This document shows positions 15,152 through 24,140 of a stretch of 25,816 nt of DNA, one piece after another. The notes under the pieces are model-generated. The model was not told where the DNA came from. It saw only the letters and a program-made list of their open reading frames with translations, and did not search any database. The DNA lies in assembly GCA_021741085.1 (NCBI GenBank), contig JAIOYM010000006.1, forward strand, positions 1-25,816, given 5' to 3'. The translations under genes were made by a program, and so were the position numbers. Numbering within the stretch: position 1 is the first letter of the stretch; each line of letters opens with the position of its first letter. The DNA is from Rickettsiaceae bacterium. GTDB taxonomy: Bacteria; Pseudomonadota; Alphaproteobacteria; Rickettsiales; Rickettsiaceae.

Positions 15152-18112
15152 TTAATTTACTCCCATGCTGTTAGTAGTAATTTTTTGTATCACCCTAGCA
15201 GCTTCCTCAGAGCCAATATCTTCTTCTAGTATAGTAAATAGTTTTGCTAGCATTCTAGAATCAGATAACTCTGAATTAGCATCAAACTTTTTTGGTCGCA
15301 CAGCATAAACATTTATTGGTAAAATAACTTCTATACTAATAATATTATCTTCCTGCTTTTTTGTAATAATTTTACCGTAGTGAGCATTCACTATTTTTTT
15401 ACATACACTAATACCAATAAATTGTTTTAATAACTTCGGATCTTCATACAAATCTAGTTCAAATACATCGGAAATATTATGATCCGTGGTTTTATAGCTA
15501 CCAGTGACTGTGAATTTCACGGCCTTAATATTTTTAACCCCTAATTCCTCTAAGTCATAAGAGAGGGAGCACTCTGTTATTTCAATTGTAATTAAACCAG
15601 CATCGGTAAAGCGCATAGCATATATTAATAAGTTTTTTATTAAGTATGTTAGATAATATTTATCTCCATTTAAATCTAATTCTTCAAGAGTAGGGCTTAA
15701 ATAAAATTGAATTCTAGAATTATATGGATAGTTAGTTTTAATTGTTTGCATCGCTTCTTTTACTGACTCTACAAAATCAAAATTTTTAACATCAAGCTTC
15801 ATATTATTATATTTGCTTTCAGTTGAGCTCAATATTTTATGACCTACTTTATTTATTTGGTCACTATTATTTTCTATTTCTTTTATGATGTTAGTTAATT
15901 GCGGATCTTTTGTAGCCTCTTTAAGTTTGCTACATAGAGTAGGTAAATTATCTATTAGACTGATAATTTTTGTAAGCATTTGTTGTATAAACTTACTATT
16001 TTCCATTGAAGGTTTAAGTATTTTTTCTACTAGTTCTTCAGTTTGCACTTGAAGCTGTTCCTTTAATTCTTTATTCCTTGAACTAAATACATCTATTTGT
16101 GTTTGTTTAGGTCTTATAAATGCAAGTATTATTATAATAATAGTGACAAATATGTAAAAAACGTTGGAATTTACACTGGCAAAATCAATGACATTGATAT
16201 CAGTAGCAAAGTTTAAAAATAGCAAACTCATCAATATCGTAATTAGAGTGCAAGGCAAATTTATCCTCCAGTCTATCATTGAAAGTAGGAATATATTATT
16301 TAATAGCAGTATTAAAACGCTAGCAGTAGAGAAATCACTTAAAATAGCCAGCGTGGTGCTAGAAAATATCAAAGAGTAAAACATTGATACCACCCAAAAC
16401 ATCGAGATATATTTATTGCTTGGTATTTTGCTTGATAAAAAAACAGCATAAGTAATAAATATAGTTGCTAATATCAATGAACTTTGTTCTAAAAAAGATA
16501 CAATATATATTTCCTGGATGAGGTGTTTTTCAACAGTAACCATGCCTATAAAAGTTGCTATTATAATTATGGCACTGCTGTATAAGTATGTACTTTGGCT
16601 AGGGGCGTTATTTTTACAGAAAAGCAAAAAATTAAAATTCTCAAAACTACTGAAATAAGATCTAAAAAACTCTCTTCTTTCGTTCATTATAGCGTTATAA
16701 GATTTTGTATCTTTTATACCAACCCATCCACCAGGTTGCCTTAAAATATAATGACTGAGTACTAGTCCTAATGCATTAGCCAGGAATGATGGAACAAAAC
16801 AATTTATTTTCGTAGTTGCTTCAAAATATCGCATCCAGATAAACATGGTAGTTAAACCAAATATCATTCCTATGAACACACAGCGAGGCGTAGTTCTAAA
16901 TCCAAAGACCGCAAAAATAAAAGTTACACTAACTACAGTGTAAACACTTGTGGCTGTAATAAAAATGTCCAACAACTTTTGATATCTTGATGCTATAGCA
17001 ATGGCAGCAACTCCTATTGCAAACGTGCATATTCTTGATAGAGTTAATTGCTGATTTGAAGTCAATTTAATCTTAAAACTATCTGGCAAATCATAAGAAA
17101 TTAGTACAGCAGAAGAGTTAATATAAGAGTCAGCAGTTGACATCATCATAGAAAGTATTCCAATTATTGTTAGTCCTAGCATTCCTGGATAAGAACAACT
17201 TTCTATAAAATATCCCAACAACTCAGTAGTCTTTAAATTTGGATTTTTTGCCCAAATTAAAATCCCAATAGTGCAAGAAAATATTGTAATTATTAAAGTG
17301 CAAGCGAAAGCTATAAAAAATGCTCTTTGCGCCTGGTGTAGATCTTTTGCAATTGCTACTCTTTGAAAAATAGCGGGATTAAAAGCAGGGGTAATAAAAT
17401 ATAAAAATAATGCTATGGAACTTAATAAATTGGGATTTTGCCAGCTAAATGTATATTCCAAGTCAAACATAGGGGCATTACTAACAACATCCATTAGCGA
17501 GTCCTTAGAGTCAAGACCATTCCAGATGAATAAGCATACGCTTGGAAGAAATATAGCAAAGCTGCATGCTTGTATTACGTCTGTAATAGCAACTGCACGA
17601 ACCCCTCCGTAACAACTATATAAAATTACTATAATACTTACCAAATAAAGAGCATAATTTTCTTCAGTATGCATGAAGTAAGAGACTAAATTAGATACAA
17701 CCTTAAACTGAGCAGATACGGCGCAAACACCGCAGAAAAATCCACATAATATTGTAACAATTCTGACTTCTCGACCATATAAATCACCCATAGCGTCTGC
17801 TATAGACAATTTCCCTAAAAATTCACCCATTCTAGGAATAAAAAATACTGCTATAACCAGAAAGATTAAAACCCATCCCATAATACTAAAAATAGACGAT
17901 AATCCACCCACATATATTTGTTGCATAAAGGAACTCAAAGAGCTACCACTAATCCAAGTAGCAATAAGGGTTGCAGACAAAGTAGCAGTGGAGAATTTTC
18001 TACCTCCTAAAGCGTAGTCTTTAATATTAAATGATTTTTTTGTATAAAAAAAACCAACAAAAACTGTTAATGATAAAAACAGGGTAACTATCGTCCAGTC
18101 TAATCTAGCCAT
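15152..18112 (-). CDS. SSS-family symporter fused to a degenerate histidine-kinase module
   Basis: A 986-residue membrane protein. Residues 1-465 form a sodium/solute symporter with the sodium-site signature MSTADSYINSSAVLI (324-338). Residues about 510-665 add some six further hydrophobic segments. From about 672 a coiled coil (ELKEQLQVQTEELVEKI) leads into a two-helix region and an ATPase-like domain (about 810-935). The layout resembles CbrA-type sensors, in which a transporter domain feeds a kinase. However, no H-box HExxxP is present; aligning on Pro701 puts Glu696 at the phospho-His position. The N-box reads KNLLIYAMRFT with Tyr where the metal-binding Asn is expected, and the DxGxG box is missing (TVTGSYKT). 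IGISVCKKIVNAHYGKI (899-915) is the recognisable remainder. It is probably a pseudokinase sensor. Its first 465 residues are paralogous to the next gene upstream. Confidence 0.75.
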   Translation of the reverse strand: MARLDWTIVTLFLSLTVFVGFFYTKKSFNIKDYALGGRKFSTATLSATLIATWISGSSLSSFMQQIYVGGLSSIFSIMGWVLIFLVIAVFFIPRMGEFLGKLSIADAMGDLYGREVRIVTILCGFFCGVCAVSAQFKVVSNLVSYFMHTEENYALYLVSIIVILYSCYGGVRAVAITDVIQACSFAIFLPSVCLFIWNGLDSKDSLMDVVSNAPMFDLEYTFSWQNPNLLSSIALFLYFITPAFNPAIFQRVAIAKDLHQAQRAFFIAFACTLIITIFSCTIGILIWAKNPNLKTTELLGYFIESCSYPGMLGLTIIGILSMMMSTADSYINSSAVLISYDLPDSFKIKLTSNQQLTLSRICTFAIGVAAIAIASRYQKLLDIFITATSVYTVVSVTFIFAVFGFRTTPRCVFIGMIFGLTTMFIWMRYFEATTKINCFVPSFLANALGLVLSHYILRQPGGWVGIKDTKSYNAIMNERREFFRSYFSSFENFNFLLFCKNNAPSQSTYLYSSAIIIIATFIGMVTVEKHLIQEIYIVSFLEQSSLILATIFITYAVFLSSKIPSNKYISMFWVVSMFYSLIFSSTTLAILSDFSTASVLILLLNNIFLLSMIDWRINLPCTLITILMSLLFLNFATDINVIDFASVNSNVFYIFVTIIIIILAFIRPKQTQIDVFSSRNKELKEQLQVQTEELVEKILKPSMENSKFIQQMLTKIISLIDNLPTLCSKLKEATKDPQLTNIIKEIENNSDQINKVGHKILSSTESKYNNMKLDVKNFDFVESVKEAMQTIKTNYPYNSRIQFYLSPTLEELDLNGDKYYLTYLIKNLLIYAMRFTDAGLITIEITECSLSYDLEELGVKNIKAVKFTVTGSYKTTDHNISDVFELDLYEDPKLLKQFIGISVCKKIVNAHYGKIITKKQEDNIISIEVILPINVYAVRPKKFDANSELSDSRMLAKLFTILEEDIGSEEAARVIQKITTNSMGVN

Positions 18113-18801
18113 AAAATATATTTTTATTAAGTGGTTAACGGCAAAATGGTTAAATATGCACTAAAAAACAAAAAACCCACAACTTTTAAAAACCAAAGGC
18201 TGTAGGGGGGTAGATATGTTTAAGCTTTAAAGTATTTTTTTAAAAAAATGCTATCAAAAATACTTTAGTTCTACTCAAAATTTTAATAGTCAATAATATA
18301 AGAGTAACTCATCTTAAATAAATTTTAAAGACTATTATTATTTAATATAAATTAAAATCAAAAAAAAACAACACAAGACATTTTAGTATCAAATTTTTTT
18401 GTAGTTTTATTTCAAAAACCCCCTTACGTTCTTGTAAATTTAACCAAAGGTAAATTAATCTGTTAAAGTTAAACCCAACGACCCCAAGCGTAATGTTGTT
18501 TTATTGACAGCTAAAGTTAAGAGTTTTTTTTATTCAATATAAAAGTAGAATATACGCAATACTCTTATTACATTAACTTATTCAATAATATTGTTACTTA
18601 ACTTAAGAAATTCTCCCTAGCGATATTTTCTTAGAATACTTCATTATTTGTATTCTAAGAAATACCAGTTGTTTCAAATAAATTCACTAGCGTCATTATG
18701 TCTTTACAGCTTGAGCGTCTAATTGTGCATTACAAAAAAACCTTATAAAAATTTAGAGTACGCAATCGAATTCTAAATTAAACCCCATATATTTAATATC
18801 T
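18113..18801. other. Long AT-rich gap between the two symporter genes
   Basis: This 689-bp stretch has no coding frame of note and stops in all frames. I looked on the minus strand for a decayed kinase half that might once have followed the 476-residue symporter and found none. It holds two inverted repeats: a strong one at 18627-18662 and an 11-bp pair (AAAGTATTTTT/AAAAATACTTT) at 18229-18266. The promoter of the symporter-kinase gene should be here. Confidence 0.6.
18627..18662 (-). terminator. Strong 13-bp hairpin downstream of the short symporter gene
   Basis: TTTCTTAGAATAC (18627-18639) and its exact reverse complement (18650-18662) enclose a 10-nt loop. It lies 140 bp past the stop of the 476-residue symporter gene on the minus strand. 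Only a weak A/T stretch follows, so it may terminate, or protect the 3' end of, that transcript. Confidence 0.5.
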
Positions 18802-20232
18802 TTAATTAGAAATAAATTTTTGACCAGTAACAACAGTACCAATCCATCCACCAGGTTGTCGTAGTATGTAGTGGCTTAACAAAATTCCAAGCGTATTACA
18901 AAAAATGCAAGGAACGAAAGAGTTTATTTCGGTTACGGCTTCAAAATGATAAAGCCAAGCAAATAGGCATGCAAATCCTAAAAACATACCAATAAATATA
19001 CATTTTTTCGTTGTTCTAAAACCTAAAACCGTCAATATAAAAGTGGTAGTAACGATAGAATAAATGCTAGTTGAAATAAAGAACAAATCCAACAATCTGT
19101 CGGAGGTGAAAGATAAACCAATACTTCCTATCCCAACTACAAATGAACATATTCTTGCTACTAACAACTGAGTTTTGTCGGTAAATTTAACTTTCAATTC
19201 TTGGCATAAGTCATACGAAATTAAAACAGCGGATGAGTTTATATAAGAGTCTGCTGTTGACATAAGCATAGCTAGCACACCAACAACCATAAGACCAGTG
19301 AGTCCAGGATAAGAAAAACCATCTATTAGCAAAGGCAGCAACTCATCAGGTGTTGTATTTGGGTATTTTGCTAGCATCAATATACCAATAAAACAAGTTA
19401 ATACCGTTACAATAAAACAAACTACGAATCCTATATAAAAGGATTTACGAGCTTGATCTATATCTTTAGACATAGCTATTCTTTGAAATATGGCTGGACC
19501 AAAGTCTGGTATCAAAAAATATATAAACAATGCTATACTAGGTATAAAATTAGGGTTACTGAAAGTAAAACTATTACTTATGTTAAATATAGGGTTATTT
19601 TGTATGACGTCCTTAACGCTAGAGATCTCATCCAAACCCTGCCATATAAAAAAGCATAGTCCCGGTAGAAATATTCCAAAAGTAAAAACTTGAATTACGT
19701 CAGTAAAAGTTACCGAACGAATTCCTCCGTAACTGGAATATAAAATTACTATAGCGCCAGCAAAACTTGATGCGTAAATATTTGAGGTGCCGGTAAAATG
19801 ACTAAATAATTCGGAAGCAACTTTAAATTGAGCTGCAACTGGCCCCATACACAAAAGGAATCCACAAATTATTGTAACGATTCTTACTTCTTTGCCATAT
19901 ATATCTCCCATAGCTTGAGCTATAGAGTTTTTACCCAGAAATTGTCCCATTCTAGGAATGAATATAGTTGCCAAAAGTAAAAAAACCAATGCAGAGCCGC
20001 TAACGCTAAATAAGTATAAAATACCAGTTTCGTAAGTACCAGACATATCAACTCTTAAAGCGCTGCCACTAATCCAAGTAGCAACTATAGTTGCAGCGAT
20101 AGTTGAGGTAGAAAAATTTCTATTACCAATAGCATATTCTTTTACTGTTTTTACGCCCCTACCAGAAAACAAACCAATGGCAAGATTGATTATTAAAAAA
20201 CCTATTATGATACAGGATTCTACGTTAAACAT
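18802..20232 (-). CDS. Sodium/solute symporter (SSS family), stand-alone paralogue
   Basis: A 476-residue integral membrane protein with about 13 hydrophobic segments. It has the family signatures ATWISGSAL (51-59), YGGIRSVTFTDVIQ and MSTADSYINSSAVLI. It aligns over its full length with the N-terminal part of the next gene downstream, including IFIPRMGQFLGK, GKEVRIVTIICGF and the shared end LSHYILRQPGGW, after which it stops within 13 residues while its neighbour continues into extra helices and a kinase-like module. The substrate cannot be told by eye; proline, pantothenate and other organic solutes are carried by relatives. GAG lies 6 bases before the ATG. Start and length are normal for the family. 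Confidence 0.88.
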   Translation of the reverse strand: MFNVESCIIIGFLIINLAIGLFSGRGVKTVKEYAIGNRNFSTSTIAATIVATWISGSALRVDMSGTYETGILYLFSVSGSALVFLLLATIFIPRMGQFLGKNSIAQAMGDIYGKEVRIVTIICGFLLCMGPVAAQFKVASELFSHFTGTSNIYASSFAGAIVILYSSYGGIRSVTFTDVIQVFTFGIFLPGLCFFIWQGLDEISSVKDVIQNNPIFNISNSFTFSNPNFIPSIALFIYFLIPDFGPAIFQRIAMSKDIDQARKSFYIGFVVCFIVTVLTCFIGILMLAKYPNTTPDELLPLLIDGFSYPGLTGLMVVGVLAMLMSTADSYINSSAVLISYDLCQELKVKFTDKTQLLVARICSFVVGIGSIGLSFTSDRLLDLFFISTSIYSIVTTTFILTVLGFRTTKKCIFIGMFLGFACLFAWLYHFEAVTEINSFVPCIFCNTLGILLSHYILRQPGGWIGTVVTGQKFISN

Positions 20233-20534
20233 AACAATCTCAATTTTTTTATTCGAAATAATAATTATGGAATTACTTTATTGTGTCTTGGTGTTTTCAC
20301 TTTTTTCAAACTAAACAAAGTGGAACACTATAAATTTAGATTTTATTCCAAAGTATTTGATTTGTAAATATTTTTTCACTTACAGTAAGTTTATTACAAA
20401 AAATGTTAATTATTAATTGCTTCCAAGATTTGTAGATTTATCAAAAAACCTTATTAACAAAAGAAAACTTTGATTTACGCATAGCCTTTTATTTTAAGCA
20501 TAACGGTATTTCTGATGTAGATGTAAGAATTTTA
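20233..20534. other. Intergenic region between cdsA and the short symporter gene
   Basis: Both neighbours are on the minus strand. This 302-bp AT-rich gap has no gene. The only symmetrical element seen is ACTTACAGTAAGT at 20378-20390, about 150 bp upstream of the symporter start, a possible operator. No convincing terminator for cdsA and no firm promoter are visible. Confidence 0.5.
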
Positions 20535-21227
20535 CTAAAAATGCGTTGAGCTAGAAATTAAAAATGAAATTAAAAGTAGTATGGGTGAAGTAAAAATAAT
20601 ACTATCAAAACGATCCAATACTCCACCGTGTCCTGGTATTAGATTACCACTATCTTTTACTTTAAATCTTCTTTTAACTAAAGATATAGATAAATCACTT
20701 AGCTGCGCTATTATAGCAATTAATAAAGCTATTAACCAGACACTTGAGTTTGCTATATCTTTAGAAAATAGCGGTGCGTTAAATAACTGCTTTAATAGGT
20801 GATTAGTGATTATTGCAATCAAAGATGATGTCAAAACACCTAACACAAAACCACTCCAAGTTTTGTTAGGGCTAATAATTGGTGCTAATCTAGGTCCCCC
20901 TATATTTCTTCCCGCAATCATTGCGGCGGTATCGTTAGTCCATATTATTATGAAATACCAGAAAATCAGTAGACCAGATTGTGCAAAATAAGATTTTAAA
21001 AAAATTAAGCAAATTATTGGTATGGGTAATAAAATGCCAAGGGCCCAGTAAAAAAAATTACTTTTTGTAATTACGTGCCACTCAAACATCATACCTGTTA
21101 GTATAAATAACATAAGCAAGTAAAATGCGTTATTAGAAATAGAAAGAGCTGCCACGAATATAATAAAAATCATAATCGCTGAGATTGTTCTAAGAAACCA
21201 ATGGGGTTTATTATAACTTTCTTGCAT
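20535..21227 (-). CDS. cdsA: Phosphatidate cytidylyltransferase
   Basis: A 230-residue inner-membrane enzyme making CDP-diacylglycerol from phosphatidic acid and CTP, the branch point of phospholipid synthesis. It has several membrane helices and the C-terminal family signature with SLVKRRFKVKDSG, then PGHGGVLDRFDS (about 182-209). The ATG at 21227 is preferred: AAAGGA lies 9 bases upstream, while the ATG at 21260, which would add 11 residues, has no ribosome site. With this start the gene overlaps uppS by 17 bp, so the pair is translationally coupled. uppS-cdsA is a widespread pair; frr, pyrH, dxr and bamA, which often flank it, are not here. Confidence 0.93.
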   Translation of the reverse strand: MQESYNKPHWFLRTISAIMIFIIFVAALSISNNAFYLLMLFILTGMMFEWHVITKSNFFYWALGILLPIPIICLIFLKSYFAQSGLLIFWYFIIIWTNDTAAMIAGRNIGGPRLAPIISPNKTWSGFVLGVLTSSLIAIITNHLLKQLFNAPLFSKDIANSSVWLIALLIAIIAQLSDLSISLVKRRFKVKDSGNLIPGHGGVLDRFDSIIFTSPILLLISFLISSSTHF

Positions 21228-21921
21228 TACCAAAATTCCTTTGTCTTGTAGAAAAATCATTCAAAGCTTTGTTTAAGTCTTCTAGTGAAAATTCAGGCCA
21301 ATATTTCTCGCAAAAATACAATTCGGCGTAAGTACTATGCCACGTTAAAAAATTACTTAATCTCTTTTCTTTCCCTGTTCTTATTAATAGATCAACATCA
21401 GGCATTTGAGGGAAATACATTTGCTTTGCTATTAGCTCTACAGTTACATTTTTTACATTGTTATCAATTAATTTTTGGCAAGCATCGACAATTTCTTCTC
21501 TACCGCTATAACTGAAGGCAATTGTTACAGTTAACTTGGTGTTAAACTTAGTAAGTTCTTCAATCTTGTTAATTTTATTCAGTAATTCTAATGATATCTT
21601 ATCAAGTCTACCAATAAACTTTAATCTAATATTATTCTTGATAAAATCATCCTCTTCGCTATCTAATTTTTGACTCAATAATTCGAGTAAAAATTTAATA
21701 TCTTCTTTGGGTCTATTCCAATTTTCTTGAGAAAATGCATAAAAAGTAATGTATTTTACGTTATGGCTCGAAATATTTCTAATGATTTCAGACATAACAT
21801 CTACACCTTTGGCGTAACCTGCAAATTTATGAAGACCTTGAGAGTCGGCCCATCTGCTGTTACCATCCATTATTATGGCTAAATGGTTTATTTCGTTTGA
21901 ATTAATATTAATATCAGGCAA
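21211..21921 (-). CDS. uppS: Isoprenyl transferase (undecaprenyl diphosphate synthase)
   Basis: A 236-residue cis-prenyltransferase that extends farnesyl diphosphate with isopentenyl units to the carrier lipid for peptidoglycan and other envelope polymers. HLAIIMDGNSRWA (13-25) holds catalytic Asp19; the family usually has Gly at Ser22. TFYAFSQENWNRP (59-71) and DLLIRT...RLSNFL follow, with Arg181, Arg187 and Ser189 at the spacing of E. coli R194/R200/S202, although the usual SGE between them reads GKE. The start is a TTG at 21921: AAGAGG lies 11 bases upstream, and the next ATG (codon 18) would remove the substrate-binding His-Leu-Ala-Ile stretch. First gene of the uppS-cdsA pair. Confidence 0.93.
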   Translation of the reverse strand: MPDININSNEINHLAIIMDGNSRWADSQGLHKFAGYAKGVDVMSEIIRNISSHNVKYITFYAFSQENWNRPKEDIKFLLELLSQKLDSEEDDFIKNNIRLKFIGRLDKISLELLNKINKIEELTKFNTKLTVTIAFSYSGREEIVDACQKLIDNNVKNVTVELIAKQMYFPQMPDVDLLIRTGKEKRLSNFLTWHSTYAELYFCEKYWPEFSLEDLNKALNDFSTRQRNFGNARKL

Positions 21922-21932
21922 AGTGATTAAAA

Positions 21933-21938
21933 CCTCTT
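21933..21938 (-). promoter_or_regulatory. Ribosome binding site selecting the TTG start of uppS
   Basis: AAGAGG on the minus strand lies 11 bases before the TTG codon at 21921. No in-frame ATG exists before the MDGN active-site motif, so this site and the TTG are the best start. Confidence 0.5.
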
Positions 21939-22040
21939 TTTAAAAAATGGTCATTATTTCTATATAAATAAATTGCAAATAAAATATATAGTCACTGATA
22001 TTGTACATAGCCGTTGAGCTTTGTGCAATAATAAAAAATA

Positions 22041-22054
22041 TACTACATGTAGTA
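22041..22054. promoter_or_regulatory. Palindrome, possible operator, in the uppS/nrdA divergent region
   Basis: TACTACATGTAGTA is its own reverse complement. It is 254 bp from nrdA and 120 bp from uppS, a plausible regulator site for uppS. No regulator is indicated by the sequence. Confidence 0.3.
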
Positions 22055-22307
22055 GTCAAGAAAAAAAATGCAAATATATAGAGATTTTATGTTTGCTATT
22101 GGCCATAAAAATATATAAATTATTGTATAGGTGCTGCATTATTTATTTCTTAGATAAGCATAAACTCTGTAATAACTTTTAGCTAAAATACATAAAGATT
22201 TTTTATAAATCATTAGATTGCAAGTTAAAAGCTATTAGTCAACCTAAGATTAACATATATCATACAAATAAAAGCTAGGCAGTTTTTTTCAAAGGAAAGA
22301 TAAAGAT

Positions 22308-24098
22308 ATGAAATTAAATTTAAAATTCGATATACAAAAAGACAATCAGCGTAACGAATTACTATCCTTTTTTGGCAAATCTGTCTTGAAAGATAGATAT
22401 TTATTACCTAACGAAGATTATCAAGATTTATTCGTTCGTGTTTCATCTTTTTATGCTAAAGATCAGGCTCATGCCGAAAGATTATATAGTTATATGAGCA
22501 AGTTATGGTTTATGCCAGCTACACCTATTTTAAGTAATGGGGGTACTAATAGGGGATTACCAATTTCTTGTTTTTTGAACGAATCAGAAGATAGTCTTAA
22601 TTCGATTGCTTCCACTTGGATGGAAAATGTATGGTTAGCTTCTAAAGGTGGTGGTATAGGAACTTATTGGGGAAATGTAAGGTCTATTAAAGAAAAGATT
22701 GCCCAAAATGGAGAAAGTTCAGGCATTATACCATTTCTAAAGGTGCAAGATTCTATGACCTTAGCAATTTCTCAAGGTTCTTTAAGAAGGGGTAGTTCTG
22801 CAGCTTACTTGGATATATCGCATCCCGAAATTGAAGAATTTATAGATTTAAGAAAACCCACTGGTGGAGATCCAAATAGAAGGTCTTTGAATATACATCA
22901 CGGAGTTGTTATTACAGATGCTTTTATGGAGGCAGTATTAAAAAATGAAAACTGGGATTTAGTAAGTCCTAAAGATGGTGTAGTTTTAAATACCGTTAGA
23001 GCGAGAGATTTATGGATGAAGCTTCTTTCTGCAAGGGTGGAAACAGGGGAGCCTTATATATTATTCATCGATCATGTTAATAGATCGATACCAAAACATC
23101 ATCAAAAACTTGGTCTTAAAGTTAAAACATCCAATTTATGTAGTGAAATTACTCTACCTACAGGTCTAGACCACTTAAATGCAACACGTACAGCAGTCTG
23201 TTGTTTGTCTTCAGTTAATTTGGAGTATTTTGAACAATGGCAAGATAATAAAGAATTTATTTACGATATAATGCTCTTTTTGGATAATGTATTAGAGGAT
23301 TTTATTGCCAGAGCTCCAAAAGAAATGGCGAATGCAAAATATTCGGCTATGCGTGAAAGAAGTGTGGGTCTTGGTGTGATGGGATTTCATTCATTTTTAC
23401 AATCAAAGTTGGTGCCAATGGAATCGGCTTCTGCGAAAGCTTGGAATAATAAAATCTTCAAACATATCCACGACTTAACAGAGCAAGCTTCTATTAAACT
23501 TGGCGAAGAGTATGGGCCATGTCCTGATGCTTTTGATGCTGGTAGTAAACAGCGTTTTAGCAATGCAACTGCAATTGCCCCTACCGCTTCTATCTCAGTA
23601 ATTGCTGGTAATTCTTCACCGGGAATAGAGCCTTATGCTGCAAACAGCTTTACGCAAAAAACCCTTAGTGGATCATTTACGGTTAAAAATAAAAATTTAG
23701 AAAAACTTCTAGCGGCTAAAGGTTTTAATAACGAACAAATTTGGACTTCTATTTCTACCCATGAAGGATCTGTACAACACTTGGATTTTTTATCTGATAT
23801 AGAGAAAATGGTTTATAAAACCGCATATGAATTGGATCAAAGTTGGCTTATACAGCTTGCTGCAGATAGAACTCCTTATATTAGCCAAGCGCAATCGTTA
23901 AATTTATTCGCTGCAGGAAATGTTGATAAAAATACATTAAATAAGATGCATATTGCGGCTTGGAGGTTGGGTGTAAAAAGTCTATATTACTTTAGATCTA
24001 CTTCTATACAGCAAGCAGAAAAAGTATCTCATGCAGCGAAATCTTTGAAAGAAGACGTAAAGACCCAAGATGCTGAAGAATGTTTAGCATGTCAATAG
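22308..24098 (+). CDS. nrdA: Ribonucleoside-diphosphate reductase, alpha subunit (class I)
   Basis: The 596-residue large subunit that reduces ribonucleoside diphosphates to deoxy forms. Active-site cysteines are Cys88 (ISCFLNE), Cys278 in the NLCSE motif (with Asn276 and Glu280) and Cys298 (AVCCLSS). ATAIAPTASISVIAG is the typical nucleotide/phosphate loop. The C-terminal shuttle pair is CLACQ, Cys592 and Cys595. It is some 165 residues shorter than E. coli NrdA because the N-terminal ATP-cone domain is absent, so overall activity should not be switched off by dATP through that site. AAGGA lies 11 bases before the ATG. nrdB follows after 42 bp in the same operon. Confidence 0.96.
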   Translation: MKLNLKFDIQKDNQRNELLSFFGKSVLKDRYLLPNEDYQDLFVRVSSFYAKDQAHAERLYSYMSKLWFMPATPILSNGGTNRGLPISCFLNESEDSLNSIASTWMENVWLASKGGGIGTYWGNVRSIKEKIAQNGESSGIIPFLKVQDSMTLAISQGSLRRGSSAAYLDISHPEIEEFIDLRKPTGGDPNRRSLNIHHGVVITDAFMEAVLKNENWDLVSPKDGVVLNTVRARDLWMKLLSARVETGEPYILFIDHVNRSIPKHHQKLGLKVKTSNLCSEITLPTGLDHLNATRTAVCCLSSVNLEYFEQWQDNKEFIYDIMLFLDNVLEDFIARAPKEMANAKYSAMRERSVGLGVMGFHSFLQSKLVPMESASAKAWNNKIFKHIHDLTEQASIKLGEEYGPCPDAFDAGSKQRFSNATAIAPTASISVIAGNSSPGIEPYAANSFTQKTLSGSFTVKNKNLEKLLAAKGFNNEQIWTSISTHEGSVQHLDFLSDIEKMVYKTAYELDQSWLIQLAADRTPYISQAQSLNLFAAGNVDKNTLNKMHIAAWRLGVKSLYYFRSTSIQQAEKVSHAAKSLKEDVKTQDAEECLACQ

Positions 24099-24140
24099 AC
24101 TATTTATAAGTTATAAGGTAGCTAATTTTATGGAGAAATT

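Larger units (their letters stand above)
21922..22307. other. Divergent intergenic region uppS/nrdA
   Basis: This 386-bp AT-rich region separates divergently read uppS and nrdA and must hold both promoters. No gene is visible. It contains a 14-bp perfect palindrome, TACTACATGTAGTA at 22041-22054. I found no match to the NrdR-box pattern. The nrdA ribosome site AAGGA (22292-22296) lies 11 bases before its ATG. Confidence 0.6.

Noticed and set aside
18113..18801. Decayed kinase tail of the short symporter gene
   Set aside because: No frame on the minus strand shows resemblance to the kinase-like tail of the neighbour, even allowing for stops.
21228..21260. Earlier ATG start for cdsA
   Set aside because: It has no ribosome site, while the ATG at 21227 has AAAGGA at 9 bases; the earlier start would lengthen the uppS overlap to 50 bp.
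22200..22307. NrdR box upstream of nrdA
   Set aside because: AACATATATCATAC is only loosely like half a box and no second box at the expected spacing is present.
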